From the IMG/VR virus record IMGVR_UViG_3300050821_005877, positions 1 to 50,260 of that record: DNA of 50,260 nt; one strand, given 5' to 3'. Positions 1 through 9,201 of the stretch are shown in pieces. A program made the translations under genes and the position numbers. Position 1 is the stretch's first letter. The number at the start of each line of letters is the position of its first letter. This DNA is from a virus. Below the pieces are notes generated by a model. It searched no databases. It was given only the letters and a program-made list of their open reading frames with translations, and was not told where the DNA came from.

Positions 1-19
1 CCATCGCTCGATATTTACA
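1..19. repeat. Left copy of 19-bp terminal identity
   Basis: The first 19 bases (ccatcgctcgatatttaca) are identical to bases 50242-50260. An exact end overlap of this size is what an assembler leaves on a closed circular contig, so the window most likely represents a circular molecule or a phage genome circularised through joined ends or permuted reads. It is too short for a typical terminal redundancy of a headful phage. Confidence 0.9.
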
Positions 20-76
20 CAGCGCGAAACGCTCTGACCTGCGGTTATGCCGTTTGCGCTGGCCTGGAGCCCGGGG

Positions 77-85
77 TTGTCCACA
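77..85 (+). promoter_or_regulatory. Single actinobacterial DnaA-box-like site
   Basis: TTGTCCACA, the consensus DnaA box of high-GC actinobacteria, lies in the noncoding junction just before the terminase small subunit gene. A single box may be chance. It is recorded because three further perfect boxes of the TTATCCACA form occur at 36939-36947 and in the candidate origin. Confidence 0.35.
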
Positions 86-98
86 GGCCGCGCCGCCG

Positions 99-392
99 AT
101 GGTCACCTTCTGTGACGGGAATCGGGGACGGTTGCGGACCACGAACCATGGCCAGCTGGAGCAGACGCTGAAGGAACTGCGCCGTCTGGGCCGGATCGAG
201 CGGATCGACGCCGCGGCGGTGCAGTCCCTGCACTCGATGGCGTTCGCGCTGGACGATAACCCGCAGAATGCGGCGTTGTGGCGGCAGTACCGGGAGGCGT
301 TGCGGGAGCTGACGGCGGATGACGATAACGGCTCCGCCGATACGGCACTTGCTGAGTTGTTCTCCGAAGTACGCGACGCGCCGCCGTCCTGA
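99..392 (+). CDS. Putative terminase small subunit
   Basis: A 97-residue, charged, mostly helical protein with no membrane segment. It lies directly before the large terminase and after an HNH gene, the standard position of the small packaging subunit that recognises phage DNA. The central part (about residues 15-70) has the RGRL...L..L...G.I...DAA.VQ...MA.ALD pattern common to small actinophage terminase subunits. The ATG at 99 was chosen. A TTG at 54 would extend the frame by 15 residues across the DnaA-like site, and a TTG near 132 behind a GGGGACGG is another possibility. The 3' end overlaps the large subunit by 74 bases, suggesting coupled translation. Family assignment rests on position and general resemblance. 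Confidence 0.6.
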   Translation: MVTFCDGNRGRLRTTNHGQLEQTLKELRRLGRIERIDAAAVQSLHSMAFALDDNPQNAALWRQYREALRELTADDDNGSADTALAELFSEVRDAPPS

Positions 393-1872
393 GCGGAAGT
401 CGTTCGGCGGTGACCTGGCGCGGATCGCGGCGGGGCTGAACCAGCCGTTCATGCCGTGGCAGCGCGATGCGGCCATGGTGGGCTGCGAGATCGACGGGGA
501 TACGGGCCTCCCGGCGTACCGCGAGGTGATTACCACCGTCCCGCGGCAGCAGGGGAAGACGACGCTGTACCTGTCGTGGCAGCTTGACCGGTGCCTGTCG
601 CCGCGGTGGGTGCAGCCGCAGCGGTCGGCGTTCACGGCGCAGTCGGGGAAGGACGCGCGGGATAAGTGGCTGGACGAACTGTTCCCGCTGATCCGCCAGT
701 CGAAGGCCCTGAAGCCGCTGGTGCGGCGGATTTATGAGGGCATGGGGAACGAGTACATCAAGTTCACGAACGGGTCGCTGATCCGGCTGCTGTCCACGTC
801 CACCTCGTCGGGGCACTCGAAGTCGCTGCACCAGGCGGTGCTGGACGAGATCTGGCACGACCAGGACTCCCGCCGGGAGCAGGGCCTGCGCCCGGCGATG
901 ATCACGGTCGCCGACGCGCAACTGCTGATCTGCTCGACGGCCGGGACCGCCCTGTCGGTGGTGCTGGACCGGAAAATTGAGCAGGGCCGCGCCGCTGTCA
1001 CTGCCGATTCGGGTCACGGCATCGCCTACCTGGAGTATTCGGCGCCGGACGGCTGGGATCCGGAGGATGAGGATTCCTACTTCGGGTTCATGCCGGCATT
1101 GTGCCCGGACCCCCCGTGCCGCTGTGGTGCCGGGGCGTGGCGGCACACGATCACCCTGGACGCTATTCGCAGTGAGCGGGCGTCGATGGAGGCCCCTGAG
1201 TTCGCGCGGGCGTACGGGAACGTGCCGGACCGGTCGGGGATGCGCGCGGGTGCGGGTTTCGCCGCGGCGTGGGCGGAGCTGGCGGACCCGGGGTCGCGGA
1301 TCGCGGGGCCGGTGGCGCTGGCGTTCGCGGTGGCGCCGGATGAGTCGCCGTGGGCGGGTTCGTGGTCGGTTGCGGTGGCGGGGCGCCGCCCGGATGGCCT
1401 GGGCCACGGTGAGCTGACGGAGCCGCCGCATGATGGCACGGCGGGGCTGGTTGCCCGGTTGTGTGAGCTGGCGGGGCGGCATGACCCGTGTGTGCTGGTG
1501 ATGAACCCGGCCGGGGCGGCGGGGGCGTTCGGCAAGGAACTGCTGGAGCGCGGCTTCGCCGTCGTAGCGCCGGGGAAGGATTTGCCGCCGGGGAAGCGGT
1601 GGCGGCTGCAGATGACGGGGATGGCCGAGTACGCGCAGGCGTGCGGGGCGCTGGCGGCCGACGTGGCGAACGGCCGGTGGCGGCACCTGGGCCAGGAGCC
1701 GGCAGACAAGGCGGCGGCCGGGGTGAAGACCCGGGCGCTGGCGGATGCGTGGGCGTGGTCGTGGAAGGGCGCGGCAGCCGATCCCGGCCCGCTTGAGGCA
1801 ATCACGCTGGCCCGCCATGGCTTTATGACGCACGGCGTCAATCCGGCGTCGTTTTTCGGAGGCTGGCGGTAG
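319..1872 (+). CDS. terL: Terminase large subunit
   Basis: ATP-driven DNA packaging motor and nuclease, 517 residues, the usual length. The N-terminal ATPase has a Walker-A-like loop VPRQQGKT (about residues 74-81) and a Walker B LDEIWHD (about 174-180), followed by the ICSTAGT coupling motif. The C-terminal half (from about residue 320) holds the RNase-H-like nuclease region with acidic patches and the typical DAWAWSWKG end. The ATG at 319 lies inside the small subunit gene, and a start some 10-15 residues later is possible. The product acts at the portal vertex of the procapsid. The stop overlaps the start of the next gene (GTG at 1872). Confidence 0.95.
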   Translation: MTITAPPIRHLLSCSPKYATRRRPERKSFGGDLARIAAGLNQPFMPWQRDAAMVGCEIDGDTGLPAYREVITTVPRQQGKTTLYLSWQLDRCLSPRWVQPQRSAFTAQSGKDARDKWLDELFPLIRQSKALKPLVRRIYEGMGNEYIKFTNGSLIRLLSTSTSSGHSKSLHQAVLDEIWHDQDSRREQGLRPAMITVADAQLLICSTAGTALSVVLDRKIEQGRAAVTADSGHGIAYLEYSAPDGWDPEDEDSYFGFMPALCPDPPCRCGAGAWRHTITLDAIRSERASMEAPEFARAYGNVPDRSGMRAGAGFAAAWAELADPGSRIAGPVALAFAVAPDESPWAGSWSVAVAGRRPDGLGHGELTEPPHDGTAGLVARLCELAGRHDPCVLVMNPAGAAGAFGKELLERGFAVVAPGKDLPPGKRWRLQMTGMAEYAQACGALAADVANGRWRHLGQEPADKAAAGVKTRALADAWAWSWKGAAADPGPLEAITLARHGFMTHGVNPASFFGGWR

Positions 1873-2099
1873 TGACGACTGTTGTAGACCGCATACCGCT
1901 GGACCGCATCGAGCAGCGGGCCCGCGCAGCGCACCCCGGCCGCGCAGCACTGACAGTGATCGCCACCGCCCTGTTCGCCCTCGGCTGGGTCGTGTACAAG
2001 GCCCTGGCGGTGGCGTGGTTCGCGGCGGCGTGGTGCGGTTCCGCGGTGGCCGAGGGCTGGGTCACGGCACGGGACGCCAAGCGTGCGGGAGCACCTTAA
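1872..2099 (+). CDS. Small single-span membrane protein
   Basis: A 75-residue protein starting at a GTG that overlaps the terL stop. Residues about 24-50 are a hydrophobic segment (AALTVIATALFALGWVVYKA, then Ala/Trp-rich sequence), long enough for one or two membrane passes, with charged ends. No family recognised. Its place between terminase and portal and the overlapping start support it as a real gene of the late operon. Confidence 0.65.
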   Translation: MTTVVDRIPLDRIEQRARAAHPGRAALTVIATALFALGWVVYKALAVAWFAAAWCGSAVAEGWVTARDAKRAGAP

Positions 2100-2119
2100 C
2101 CGGTCTAGGAGGCCAGTGA

Positions 2120-3835
2120 ATGGGCGTCCTTGACCGGGTCAACCGCCGCGCTGGGCGCCGTCCCGCCGAGCAGCGGTCGTCGATCGACCAGTGGATCACC
2201 GAGTACCTGCTGCCCAGCGGGATGGTGAACCAGTTCACCTTCGGCGGCCACGTGTACGGCATGGGGCAGCCGAACCTGACTTACGGGGCGAACAAGGCCC
2301 GCGAGTTCTCCAGCGACCTGCCGGGGCACACGGCGGCGGTGAAGGCGTGCCCGCCGGCGTTCGCCGCGGAGATGGTCCGGGCGCTGGTGCTGTCGCAGGC
2401 GCGGTTCACCTTGCGGAACCGGCCGTGGACGAAGACACCGCGGCGGACGTTCGGCACCTCGGCGCTGGGGCTGCTGGAGCGGCCGTGGCCGAACGGGACC
2501 ACCGGTGACCTGATCCGCAAGATGGAATGGCACGCGGGCCTCGCCGGGAACTCGTTCGTGACGAACTGGCAGCAGAACGGCCGGCTGCGGGTGCTGCGCC
2601 CCGACTGGTGCGCGGTCGTCTACGGGTCGCAGCAGGAACCGGACGACCCGACGGGTGCGCTGGACGGGGAGATCCTGGGGTACGTCTACCAGAACGGCGG
2701 CATCGGCCCGTTCAACCAGAACGAGCTGCGGACGCTGCCGGTGTCGTCGGTGGCGCACTGGTACCCGCTGCCGGACCCGGAGAACGCCGGGCTGGGCATG
2801 TCGTGGATCACTCCGGCGATCCGGGACATCCAGGGCGACATGCTTGCCGCCCAGCACAAGGTGACGTACTTCAGCAACGGGGCGACGCCGAACCTGGTGG
2901 TGAAGGGCATCCCGGCGGTCACCAAGGACCAGTTCAACGACATCGTTGACATGATCGACGACCGGCACACCGGGGTCGTGAACGCATACCGCACCCTGTA
3001 CCTGACCGCTGGCGCCGACGCTTCTGTCGTAGGCGCGAACCTGGCGGAGATCGACTTCCGCGCGGTGCAGGCCGGCGGGGAGACCCGGGTGTCGTTCCTG
3101 TCCCGGGTGCCCGCTCCGCTGCTCGGCATCGGCGAGGGCCTGCAGGGCTCCAGCCTGAACGCGGGGAACTTCGCGGCGAGCAGGCGGATGTTCGCCGACT
3201 CGTGGATCTACCCGGTGCTGCAGGACCTGGCGGCCACCCTGGCGCCGCTGGTGAGCGTGCCGGCGGACGCGGAGCTGTGGACCGACACCGCGGACATGCC
3301 GATCCTCCGCGAGGACGCCAAGGACGCCGCCGACATCGAGCAGGTGAAGGCGAACACGATCACCGCGCTGGTGAAGGACGGGTTCTCGCCGGAGTCGGCG
3401 ATCATCGCGGTGACCAGCCAGGACATGACGCAGCTGGTGCACACGGGGCTGGTGTCGGTGCAGTTGCAGCCGCCGCGGACCGAGCTGCAGAAGGCGCAGA
3501 CGATCCAGCTGCAGTCCCTGGCGGCGGAGTTGCTGGTCCGCGCCGGGTACACGACGGACTCCTCCCGGGACGCGGTCACCGCGCAGGACATGAGCCTGCT
3601 GAAGGTGGGCCCGCTGACGTCCCGGTACCTGATCGTGAACCCGCTGGAGGCGGGTGCGGAGCCGGGGGTGCCGAACGGGTTCCCCAACGGCCCGGCGATC
3701 GGCCTGCCAGCCCCTCCCGGCCTTCCGGCCGCAGCCCCGGCTGCGGCTGCGGCCGGGGAGGAAACGGAACCGGCGGAACCCGCTGGCGGTACCCCGGGGT
3801 TCGGCGGGGGTGCGCCGTCGGGATGGGACGACTGA
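2120..3835 (+). CDS. Portal protein, HK97/SPP1-type
   Basis: A 571-residue portal subunit forming the dodecameric ring through which DNA enters the head and to which the tail attaches. It follows terL and precedes the prohead protease, the standard order. Recognisable parts are the N-terminal wing (about residues 60-150), the aromatic-rich WHAGLAGNSFV stretch near residue 138, and the segment around LLGIGEGLQGSSLNAGNF (about residues 335-352), typical of phage portal proteins (clip/stem region). The C-terminal 60 residues are a low-complexity Ala/Pro/Gly tail. A good ribosome site (ctaggagg) precedes the ATG. Confidence 0.92.
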   Translation: MGVLDRVNRRAGRRPAEQRSSIDQWITEYLLPSGMVNQFTFGGHVYGMGQPNLTYGANKAREFSSDLPGHTAAVKACPPAFAAEMVRALVLSQARFTLRNRPWTKTPRRTFGTSALGLLERPWPNGTTGDLIRKMEWHAGLAGNSFVTNWQQNGRLRVLRPDWCAVVYGSQQEPDDPTGALDGEILGYVYQNGGIGPFNQNELRTLPVSSVAHWYPLPDPENAGLGMSWITPAIRDIQGDMLAAQHKVTYFSNGATPNLVVKGIPAVTKDQFNDIVDMIDDRHTGVVNAYRTLYLTAGADASVVGANLAEIDFRAVQAGGETRVSFLSRVPAPLLGIGEGLQGSSLNAGNFAASRRMFADSWIYPVLQDLAATLAPLVSVPADAELWTDTADMPILREDAKDAADIEQVKANTITALVKDGFSPESAIIAVTSQDMTQLVHTGLVSVQLQPPRTELQKAQTIQLQSLAAELLVRAGYTTDSSRDAVTAQDMSLLKVGPLTSRYLIVNPLEAGAEPGVPNGFPNGPAIGLPAPPGLPAAAPAAAAAGEETEPAEPAGGTPGFGGGAPSGWDD

Positions 3836-3851
3836 GGCCGGGAGGCATGTG

Positions 3852-4763
3852 ATGGCAGACAGCAAGCCCTACGGCTCGGTTGAGTACGCCGACCCGAAGA
3901 ACGGCAAGTACCCGATCGACACGAAGGCGCACGCCAAAGCGGCCCTTGCATATATCTCGATGCCGAAGAACGCGGCCAAGTACCCGCTGAACGGCGTCAC
4001 GCTCTCCTCGGTGAAGGGCCGCATCATGGCCGCTTGCAAGAAGTTCGGCATCGACACCAGCGGCAGCAACAGCGCCCCCGCGGACGGGGAGTACCGCACG
4101 GTCCCGTTCGAGGTGTCCTCGGCGCAGGCCAACGGCGACGGGCTCACCTTCGAGGGCTACGCGGCGGTGTACGACACCCCGACGCGGATCGCGGGCTGGG
4201 ATGAGGACTTCGACGAGCAGATCGCGATGGGCGCGTTCCGCGCTGTCGCCGAGGGCGCGTACCCGGTGCTGATGTTCGAGCACGGCCGGCACCCGCTGCT
4301 CGGCACGATGCCGCTGGGGAAGATCACCGACGCCCGCGAGGACGCGAAGGGGCTGTGGATCGAGGCGCGGCTGACGGACAACTGGCTGATCCAGCCGGTC
4401 CGGGACGCGGTCCGCGACCAGGCCCTCGACGGCATGTCGTTCCGGTTCACCGTCGACGGCGACGATGGCGAGACGTGGATGGACCGCGAGGGTGACGTGC
4501 CGCTGCGGACCCTGCTGCGGCTGAAGACCCCCGAGCTCGGCCCGGTGGTGTTCCCGGCGTACGAGCCAACGACCGCGAGCGTACGGTCGGTGCTTGACAA
4601 GCTTCCGGTCATCGGGCGGCCCCCGGCGGGTGCCAGGGCGGCGACAGACCGGGGAAGCGGCACGCCAGAGCGCGAGCCGCTGGTCCCCCTATCGGAGCGT
4701 TACCGCGGCGACGGCGAGGCACTCGCCCTCCGCGGCATCAAAGGAGTAAGAATCCATGCCTGA
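3852..4763 (+). CDS. Prohead protease with N-terminal DUF6582-like domain
   Basis: A 303-residue maturation protease that processes the capsid. Residues about 1-70 form a small charged domain (YADPKNGKYPIDTKAHAKAA and VKGRIMAACKKFGI) of the DUF6582 type often fused to phage proteins. Residues about 80-245 are the HK97-type (U35/S78) protease, with the expected His in LMFEHG and Ser in DGMSFRF. The frame stays open upstream, but the ATG at 3852 has a ggaggcatgtg ribosome site. It overlaps the capsid gene by 8 bases. Confidence 0.92.
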   Translation: MADSKPYGSVEYADPKNGKYPIDTKAHAKAALAYISMPKNAAKYPLNGVTLSSVKGRIMAACKKFGIDTSGSNSAPADGEYRTVPFEVSSAQANGDGLTFEGYAAVYDTPTRIAGWDEDFDEQIAMGAFRAVAEGAYPVLMFEHGRHPLLGTMPLGKITDAREDAKGLWIEARLTDNWLIQPVRDAVRDQALDGMSFRFTVDGDDGETWMDREGDVPLRTLLRLKTPELGPVVFPAYEPTTASVRSVLDKLPVIGRPPAGARAATDRGSGTPEREPLVPLSERYRGDGEALALRGIKGVRIHA

Positions 4764-6276
4764 CGAAACTGGCACCCTGGAAATCCTCCCCGAACTTCGG
4801 GACAAGGACCCGGGCAGCATCACCGAAGCGTCCGGGTACCCCGCGGAACTGCGCGGCAAGACGCCGGAGGAACTGGAGAAGTTCCTGTCCGTCCTCGACG
4901 CGCACCTGCGGTCCATCCACCAGACCGACGAGGGCGAACTGCGGGACAAGACCCCCGCCGAGTCCAAGGCGTTCGCGTACGGGCTGAAGCTCCGCGACCT
5001 GGCGATTACCCGCATCGAGGAGGACCGCGCCGTCCGCGAGGTGTTCTCCCGCCGCCCGAAGGCCGTGCAGGCCGCCATCGCCGCGAACGCCTACGACCAG
5101 CCGGGTGACCCGTTCGGCGCGGTGCGGCGCATGTCCGTCCCCGAAGCCCGCGACGCCGCGCTGCGGGTCCTGGATGACCGGGGCGCGTCCGCGCACCTGC
5201 GCAGCGACCAGAAGGACGTGGTGGAGCGGCAGGTCCGCAAGAACACCGACATCGCCCGCCGCATCCTGGTGACGGAGAACGACGCGTACCGGTCGGCGTG
5301 GATGAAGATGGTCACCGACCCGCAGGCCGCCGCGACCCTCACCGACGACGAGCGCACCGCCATGCAGGCGCACGGCGAGTACCGGGCCCTGTCGGAGGGC
5401 ACGACCACCGCTGGCGGCTTCGGCATCCCGGTGTTCATCGACCCGTCGATCATCATGACGGCGCAGGGCACGGATAACCCGTTCCTGCAGCTGGCCCGCC
5501 AGGTCGACGTGAACACGAACCAGTGGAAGGGCGTCTCGTCCGCTGGTGTGTCGTGGCACTTCAACTACGCGGAAGGTTCCGCGGTGTCGGACGACTCGCC
5601 GACCCTGGCGCAGCCGGTCGTGCCGATCTACATGGCCCGCGGGTTCCTCCCGTACTCCATCGAGGTCGGGCAGGACTACCCGGCGTTCGCCGACGAGATG
5701 GCCACCCTCCTCGCCGCCGGTTACGACGAGTTGCTGGTGGACAAGTTCACCCGCGGCGCGGGCGGCTCCAACCTGGAGCCCACCGGCATCCTCACCTCAC
5801 TGTCGGCGAACACGAACGTCCGGGTGGCGCTGACCACCGGCGGCACGGTCGGCGCACCGGACCCGTACAAGGTGTGGCAGGCGCTCCCGCAGCGGTTCCG
5901 CAGGAACGCCGCATGGCTGATGTCGGTGGCGACGAACAACGCGATCCGCCAGCTGGGCACGGCGAACGTGTACCACGCGTACACGGTGAACCTGCCGGAC
6001 GACTGGGCGGACACCCTGTTCCGCCGGGCCGTCCACGAGTCCCCGTACATGCCGGACAACACCACCAACACCACGTCCACGATCGGCATCGCCGTGGTCG
6101 GGGACTTCTCCAACTACCTGATCGCCCGCAGGGGCGGCATGTCGGTGGAGCTGGTGCCCATGCTGTTCGACGTGACCAACAACAGGCCCACCGCGCAGCG
6201 CGGCTGGTTCGCGTACAGCCGCATCGGCGGCGGCAGCGTGAACGACCTGGGCTTCCGCCTCCTCACGAACAGCTGA
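4756..6276 (+). CDS. Major capsid protein, HK97 fold, with scaffold-like N-terminus
   Basis: 506 residues. The first about 205 are highly charged and helical (repeated PEEL.KFL, AITRIEEDRAVR) and resemble the delta/scaffold domain removed by the adjacent protease. From about residue 210 (TTTAGGFGIPVFIDPSI) the HK97 capsid fold begins and runs to the end, with typical RFRRNAAWLMS and RGWFAYSRIGGGSVN segments. No separate scaffold gene is present, which fits a fused scaffold. The start overlaps the protease gene and has a ribosome site (aaaggagtaag). Confidence 0.93.
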   Translation: MPDETGTLEILPELRDKDPGSITEASGYPAELRGKTPEELEKFLSVLDAHLRSIHQTDEGELRDKTPAESKAFAYGLKLRDLAITRIEEDRAVREVFSRRPKAVQAAIAANAYDQPGDPFGAVRRMSVPEARDAALRVLDDRGASAHLRSDQKDVVERQVRKNTDIARRILVTENDAYRSAWMKMVTDPQAAATLTDDERTAMQAHGEYRALSEGTTTAGGFGIPVFIDPSIIMTAQGTDNPFLQLARQVDVNTNQWKGVSSAGVSWHFNYAEGSAVSDDSPTLAQPVVPIYMARGFLPYSIEVGQDYPAFADEMATLLAAGYDELLVDKFTRGAGGSNLEPTGILTSLSANTNVRVALTTGGTVGAPDPYKVWQALPQRFRRNAAWLMSVATNNAIRQLGTANVYHAYTVNLPDDWADTLFRRAVHESPYMPDNTTNTTSTIGIAVVGDFSNYLIARRGGMSVELVPMLFDVTNNRPTAQRGWFAYSRIGGGSVNDLGFRLLTNS

Positions 6277-6304
6277 AACCAGCTCCTGGCGGACGGTGCC
6301 CAGG

Positions 6305-6601
6305 ATGGGCAGCCTGCTGCACATCCTGGGCATCGACACGGCCACGGGCCCCTGGTACGCGTTCTGGTCCGGCATCGGCGCGGACCTGGGCGAGCTGGCG
6401 GTCATCGGCGGCCTGATCGCGCTGTACCGGCGGCACAACTGCCATGTGCAGGGCTGCTGGCACATCGGCCACCTCCCGGTGGAGGGCACGCCGTGGGTGG
6501 TGTGCCGGTGGCATTCCCCGGGCGGTAAGCCCACCCATGCGGACATCCTGGCCGCGCACCGCAGGCACCGCAGTGACGAGAAGGGACGACTTGATGGCTG
6601 A
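6305..6601 (+). CDS. Small membrane protein with Cys/His-rich tail
   Basis: 98 residues. An N-terminal hydrophobic helix (about residues 10-37, WYAFWSGIGADLGELAVIGGL) is followed by RRHNCHVQGCWHIGHLPV and VCRWHSP, a Cys/His pattern that could bind a metal. Similar small proteins with a WYAFWSG.G.D..E start occur beside capsid genes of actinophages; their role is unknown. A GTG at 6296 is an alternative start three codons upstream. The end overlaps the next gene by 8 bases. Confidence 0.75.
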   Translation: MGSLLHILGIDTATGPWYAFWSGIGADLGELAVIGGLIALYRRHNCHVQGCWHIGHLPVEGTPWVVCRWHSPGGKPTHADILAAHRRHRSDEKGRLDG

Positions 6602-6839
6602 CCAGAAGAAGCCGGTGGAGGCCGCGTCGGCGGCGCCGGGTGAGCAGCGGGCGGCGTCGCGGCCGAAGCGGGCGAAGGCCAGCGAGTCGGGTGACCCGGC
6701 GGTGCACAAGGCGATGGGTGACATGGAGACGGCGCGGCTGAACCTGGCCGCCGCCGGGCGCGAGGGGAAGCCGGACCCGGAGTCGGAGCAGTCGGCGGCG
6801 GACGCGCGGGCGGCGCTGGAAGATCTGGGGTTCGAGTAG
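6594..6839 (+). CDS. Small hydrophilic protein, unknown function
   Basis: 81 residues rich in Ala, Lys and Glu, without hydrophobic segments and probably partly disordered in the first 40 residues, then helical (MGDMETARLNLAA...ADARAALEDLGFE). The start is an ATG behind a gaagggacg ribosome site inside the previous gene, and the stop overlaps the next GTG. No family recognised. Confidence 0.65.
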   Translation: MADQKKPVEAASAAPGEQRAASRPKRAKASESGDPAVHKAMGDMETARLNLAAAGREGKPDPESEQSAADARAALEDLGFE

Positions 6840-7108
6840 TGGACCTGCCGCACGTGTTCGCGAAGTCGACGACCGTGGTGAACGACCTGGGCGCGCCTGT
6901 CACGGTGCAGGGCGGCACGCACTGGCTCGCTGACGATGACCTGGTGAGGGCGCGCCCGGACCTGTTCACGGCGGATTGCCGGTATGGGCTGGCGTGGTCG
7001 GGTGAGCCGCCGGCGGTGCTGATGATCCCGCCGGGTGAGGAGGACCCGGTGATGACGGCGAAGGTGCGTTCCCGGTCGCAGGCTGAACGTTCCCGGGTGG
7101 CTGGGTGA
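6839..7108 (+). CDS. Small structural-region protein, unknown function
   Basis: 89 residues beginning at a GTG that shares a base with the preceding stop. It has a compact beta-type N-terminal half (VVNDLGAPVTVQGGTHWLADDDLVRARPDLFT), a pattern seen in small head-region proteins of actinophages, and a basic tail. It overlaps the sugar-transfer gene by 4 bases, so the two are probably co-translated. No function can be assigned. Confidence 0.6.
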   Translation: MDLPHVFAKSTTVVNDLGAPVTVQGGTHWLADDDLVRARPDLFTADCRYGLAWSGEPPAVLMIPPGEEDPVMTAKVRSRSQAERSRVAG

Positions 7109-9201
7109 GCGTTCCCCGGGCCGATGCGCCGGTAAGGGCAGGCAGCACACCGTTTGACAGCAGACCGGAGCGCATGGACGGCCCTGCTGCCCGGGAACCT
7201 GTGCCATCGCCCGGTGATGCGGTGACAGTCGCGTACGTCCACTCCGACGAGGTCGCCTACTCGTGGCATCACTCCATGGTGGAGATGATCGGGTTCGACA
7301 TGGCCCGGGAGGGGCGGATCATCCGCGGCGGGTACATCGCGATGCGGTGCGGCGCGACGGGCCTGGTGGAGGCCCGCAACGACACGGTGAAGGAGTTCCT
7401 GGCGTCCCGGGACGCGGACTGGCTGCTGTGGCTGGACACCGACATGGGTTTCCCCGCCGACACGTGCGAGCGGCTCCTCGCCGCCGCCGACCCGCTTGAG
7501 CGCCCCGTCGTCGGCGCCCTGTGCTTCTCGCAGCGGGAGTCTGAGCCGGACGGGATGGGCGGCTGGCATTGCCGGGCGGTCCCGACGATCTTCGACTGGA
7601 TGCGGCTGGACAACGGGCAGGAAGGGTTCGCGGTCCGGTGGGACTACCCGCGGGACACCGTCACCCGGTGCGCGGGCACCGGCAGCGCGTGCGTGCTGGT
7701 GCACCGGTCGGTGTTCGAGCGGGTCGCGGCCAAGTACGGGCGCAAGTGGTATGACATGGCGCCGAACCCGACGACGGGGCAGCTGATCGGGGAGGATCTG
7801 TCGTTCTGCGCCCGCGCGGGCGCAGTGGGCGCCCCGGTGCATGTGCATACGGGCGTGCAGGCGTCGCACATGAAGCGGGTGTGGCTGGGCGAGGGTGAGT
7901 ATTTCGCGCAGGCCGCCGCGGCGCGTGCCCCGGAGGTCCCGCCGGCGGAACTGGAGACGGCGGTGATCGTCCCGGTGCTGGCCCGGCCGGGCAACGCGGC
8001 GCCGTTCATGGAGTCGCTCCAGAAGTCCGGGGCACCGCTGGCCAGGGTGTACGCGGTCGCCGACGCCGCCGACGTGGAGACCTCCACCGCATGGCTGGAA
8101 GCGGGCGCGGTGGTGGTCAGTTACGGCGGCGACGGGCCGGGGACGTTCGCGGAGAAGGTGAACCACGGGTACGGCGCCACCGATGAGCCGTGGCTGTTCC
8201 TCGTCGGTGATGATGTCAGGTTCCTGCCGGGGTGGCTGGACCAGGCGCAGCATGCCGCCCGCGGCGGCGCTTCGGTGATCGGGACCAATGACCTGCACAA
8301 CCCGCGGGTGACCTCGGGTGAGCACGCGACGCACCTGCTGGTCCGCCGCTCCTACGCCGACGAGGCCGGCGCGTCGTGGGACGGGCCGAAGGTGGTCGCG
8401 CACGAGGGGTACCGGCACTGGTTCGTCGACGACGAGATCGTGACGGCGGCGAAGCAGCGCGGCACGTGGGCGATGGCGGTGCACTCGAGGGTGGAGCACC
8501 TGCACCCGCTGTTCGGCGGCGCGCCCGACGATGACACCTACCGGCTGGGCCAGTCGTTCCAGGAGCGGGACCGGGACCTGTTCGAGGCCCGGCTGGCCCA
8601 GTACGCAGGCGGAGGCGGCGTGATCATCCCTGACATCCCGTCGGCGGTCACCCGCGAGGAAGCCACCGCCCTGGCCGCCCTGGCGCAGGGGCACAAGGTG
8701 CTGGAGTTGGGCGCGTACCAGGGGTTCACCACCGTGGTCCTCGCGTCGGCGGCGGAGCATGTGTGGTCCGTGGACTGGCACAAGGGCGACGAGCATTCCG
8801 GGACGTACGACTCGGAGGCCGCGTACCGGGCGAACCTGGCCGTGCACGGGGTCGCGGGCAAGGTAACGCCATGTGTGGGCCGCTTCGCTGATGAGGTCGC
8901 GAGGCTGGCCGCCGAAGGCGTCACGGTGGACGGGGCGTTCATCGACGGGCAGCACGACGAGGCGTCGGTCCGCGCGGACCTGGCCCTCGCGCTCACGATC
9001 GTGAAGCCGGGCGGGTGGATCGCGTTCCACGACTACGGCCGCGGTGAGGCGACGGGTCACCCTGGGTTCGCGGTGACCGGGGTGGCGGATGAGTTCGGCG
9101 TGGCCGGTTTCGCCGGGCACCTGGCGTGGGGCATCGTCCCGGGCGGGAGCGGGGATGCACGAGTCGGTGCTGGAGTTCACCGCGCGGGTCATCACCGCTG
9201 A
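7105..9201 (+). CDS. Three-domain fusion: two glycosyltransferases plus a SAM methyltransferase
   Basis: A 698-residue protein. Residues about 30-265 form a GT-A-fold glycosyltransferase (LVEARND near the start, DTDMGFP as the metal-binding DxD, GEDLSFC near the end). Residues about 285-475 form a second, GT2-like domain (AVIVPVLARPGNAAPF, VGDDVRFLPGW as DxD-like, DDEIVTAAKQRGTW). Residues about 500-675 are a class I methyltransferase (VLELGAYQGFTT motif I, DGAFIDGQHDEASV, KPGGWIAFHDY). Expected activity is transfer of sugar to a virion protein or another acceptor, with methylation of the glycan. Placement after the capsid gene favours virion decoration. The last about 15 residues overlap the next gene and look unstructured. 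Acceptor and sugar are not visible in the sequence. Confidence 0.85.
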   Translation: MSVPRADAPVRAGSTPFDSRPERMDGPAAREPVPSPGDAVTVAYVHSDEVAYSWHHSMVEMIGFDMAREGRIIRGGYIAMRCGATGLVEARNDTVKEFLASRDADWLLWLDTDMGFPADTCERLLAAADPLERPVVGALCFSQRESEPDGMGGWHCRAVPTIFDWMRLDNGQEGFAVRWDYPRDTVTRCAGTGSACVLVHRSVFERVAAKYGRKWYDMAPNPTTGQLIGEDLSFCARAGAVGAPVHVHTGVQASHMKRVWLGEGEYFAQAAAARAPEVPPAELETAVIVPVLARPGNAAPFMESLQKSGAPLARVYAVADAADVETSTAWLEAGAVVVSYGGDGPGTFAEKVNHGYGATDEPWLFLVGDDVRFLPGWLDQAQHAARGGASVIGTNDLHNPRVTSGEHATHLLVRRSYADEAGASWDGPKVVAHEGYRHWFVDDEIVTAAKQRGTWAMAVHSRVEHLHPLFGGAPDDDTYRLGQSFQERDRDLFEARLAQYAGGGGVIIPDIPSAVTREEATALAALAQGHKVLELGAYQGFTTVVLASAAEHVWSVDWHKGDEHSGTYDSEAAYRANLAVHGVAGKVTPCVGRFADEVARLAAEGVTVDGAFIDGQHDEASVRADLALALTIVKPGGWIAFHDYGRGEATGHPGFAVTGVADEFGVAGFAGHLAWGIVPGGSGDARVGAGVHRAGHHR

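Noticed and set aside
103-1950. 615-codon - strand frame under terL
   Set aside because: Arg-rich shadow; the terminase motifs on the + strand settle the coding strand.
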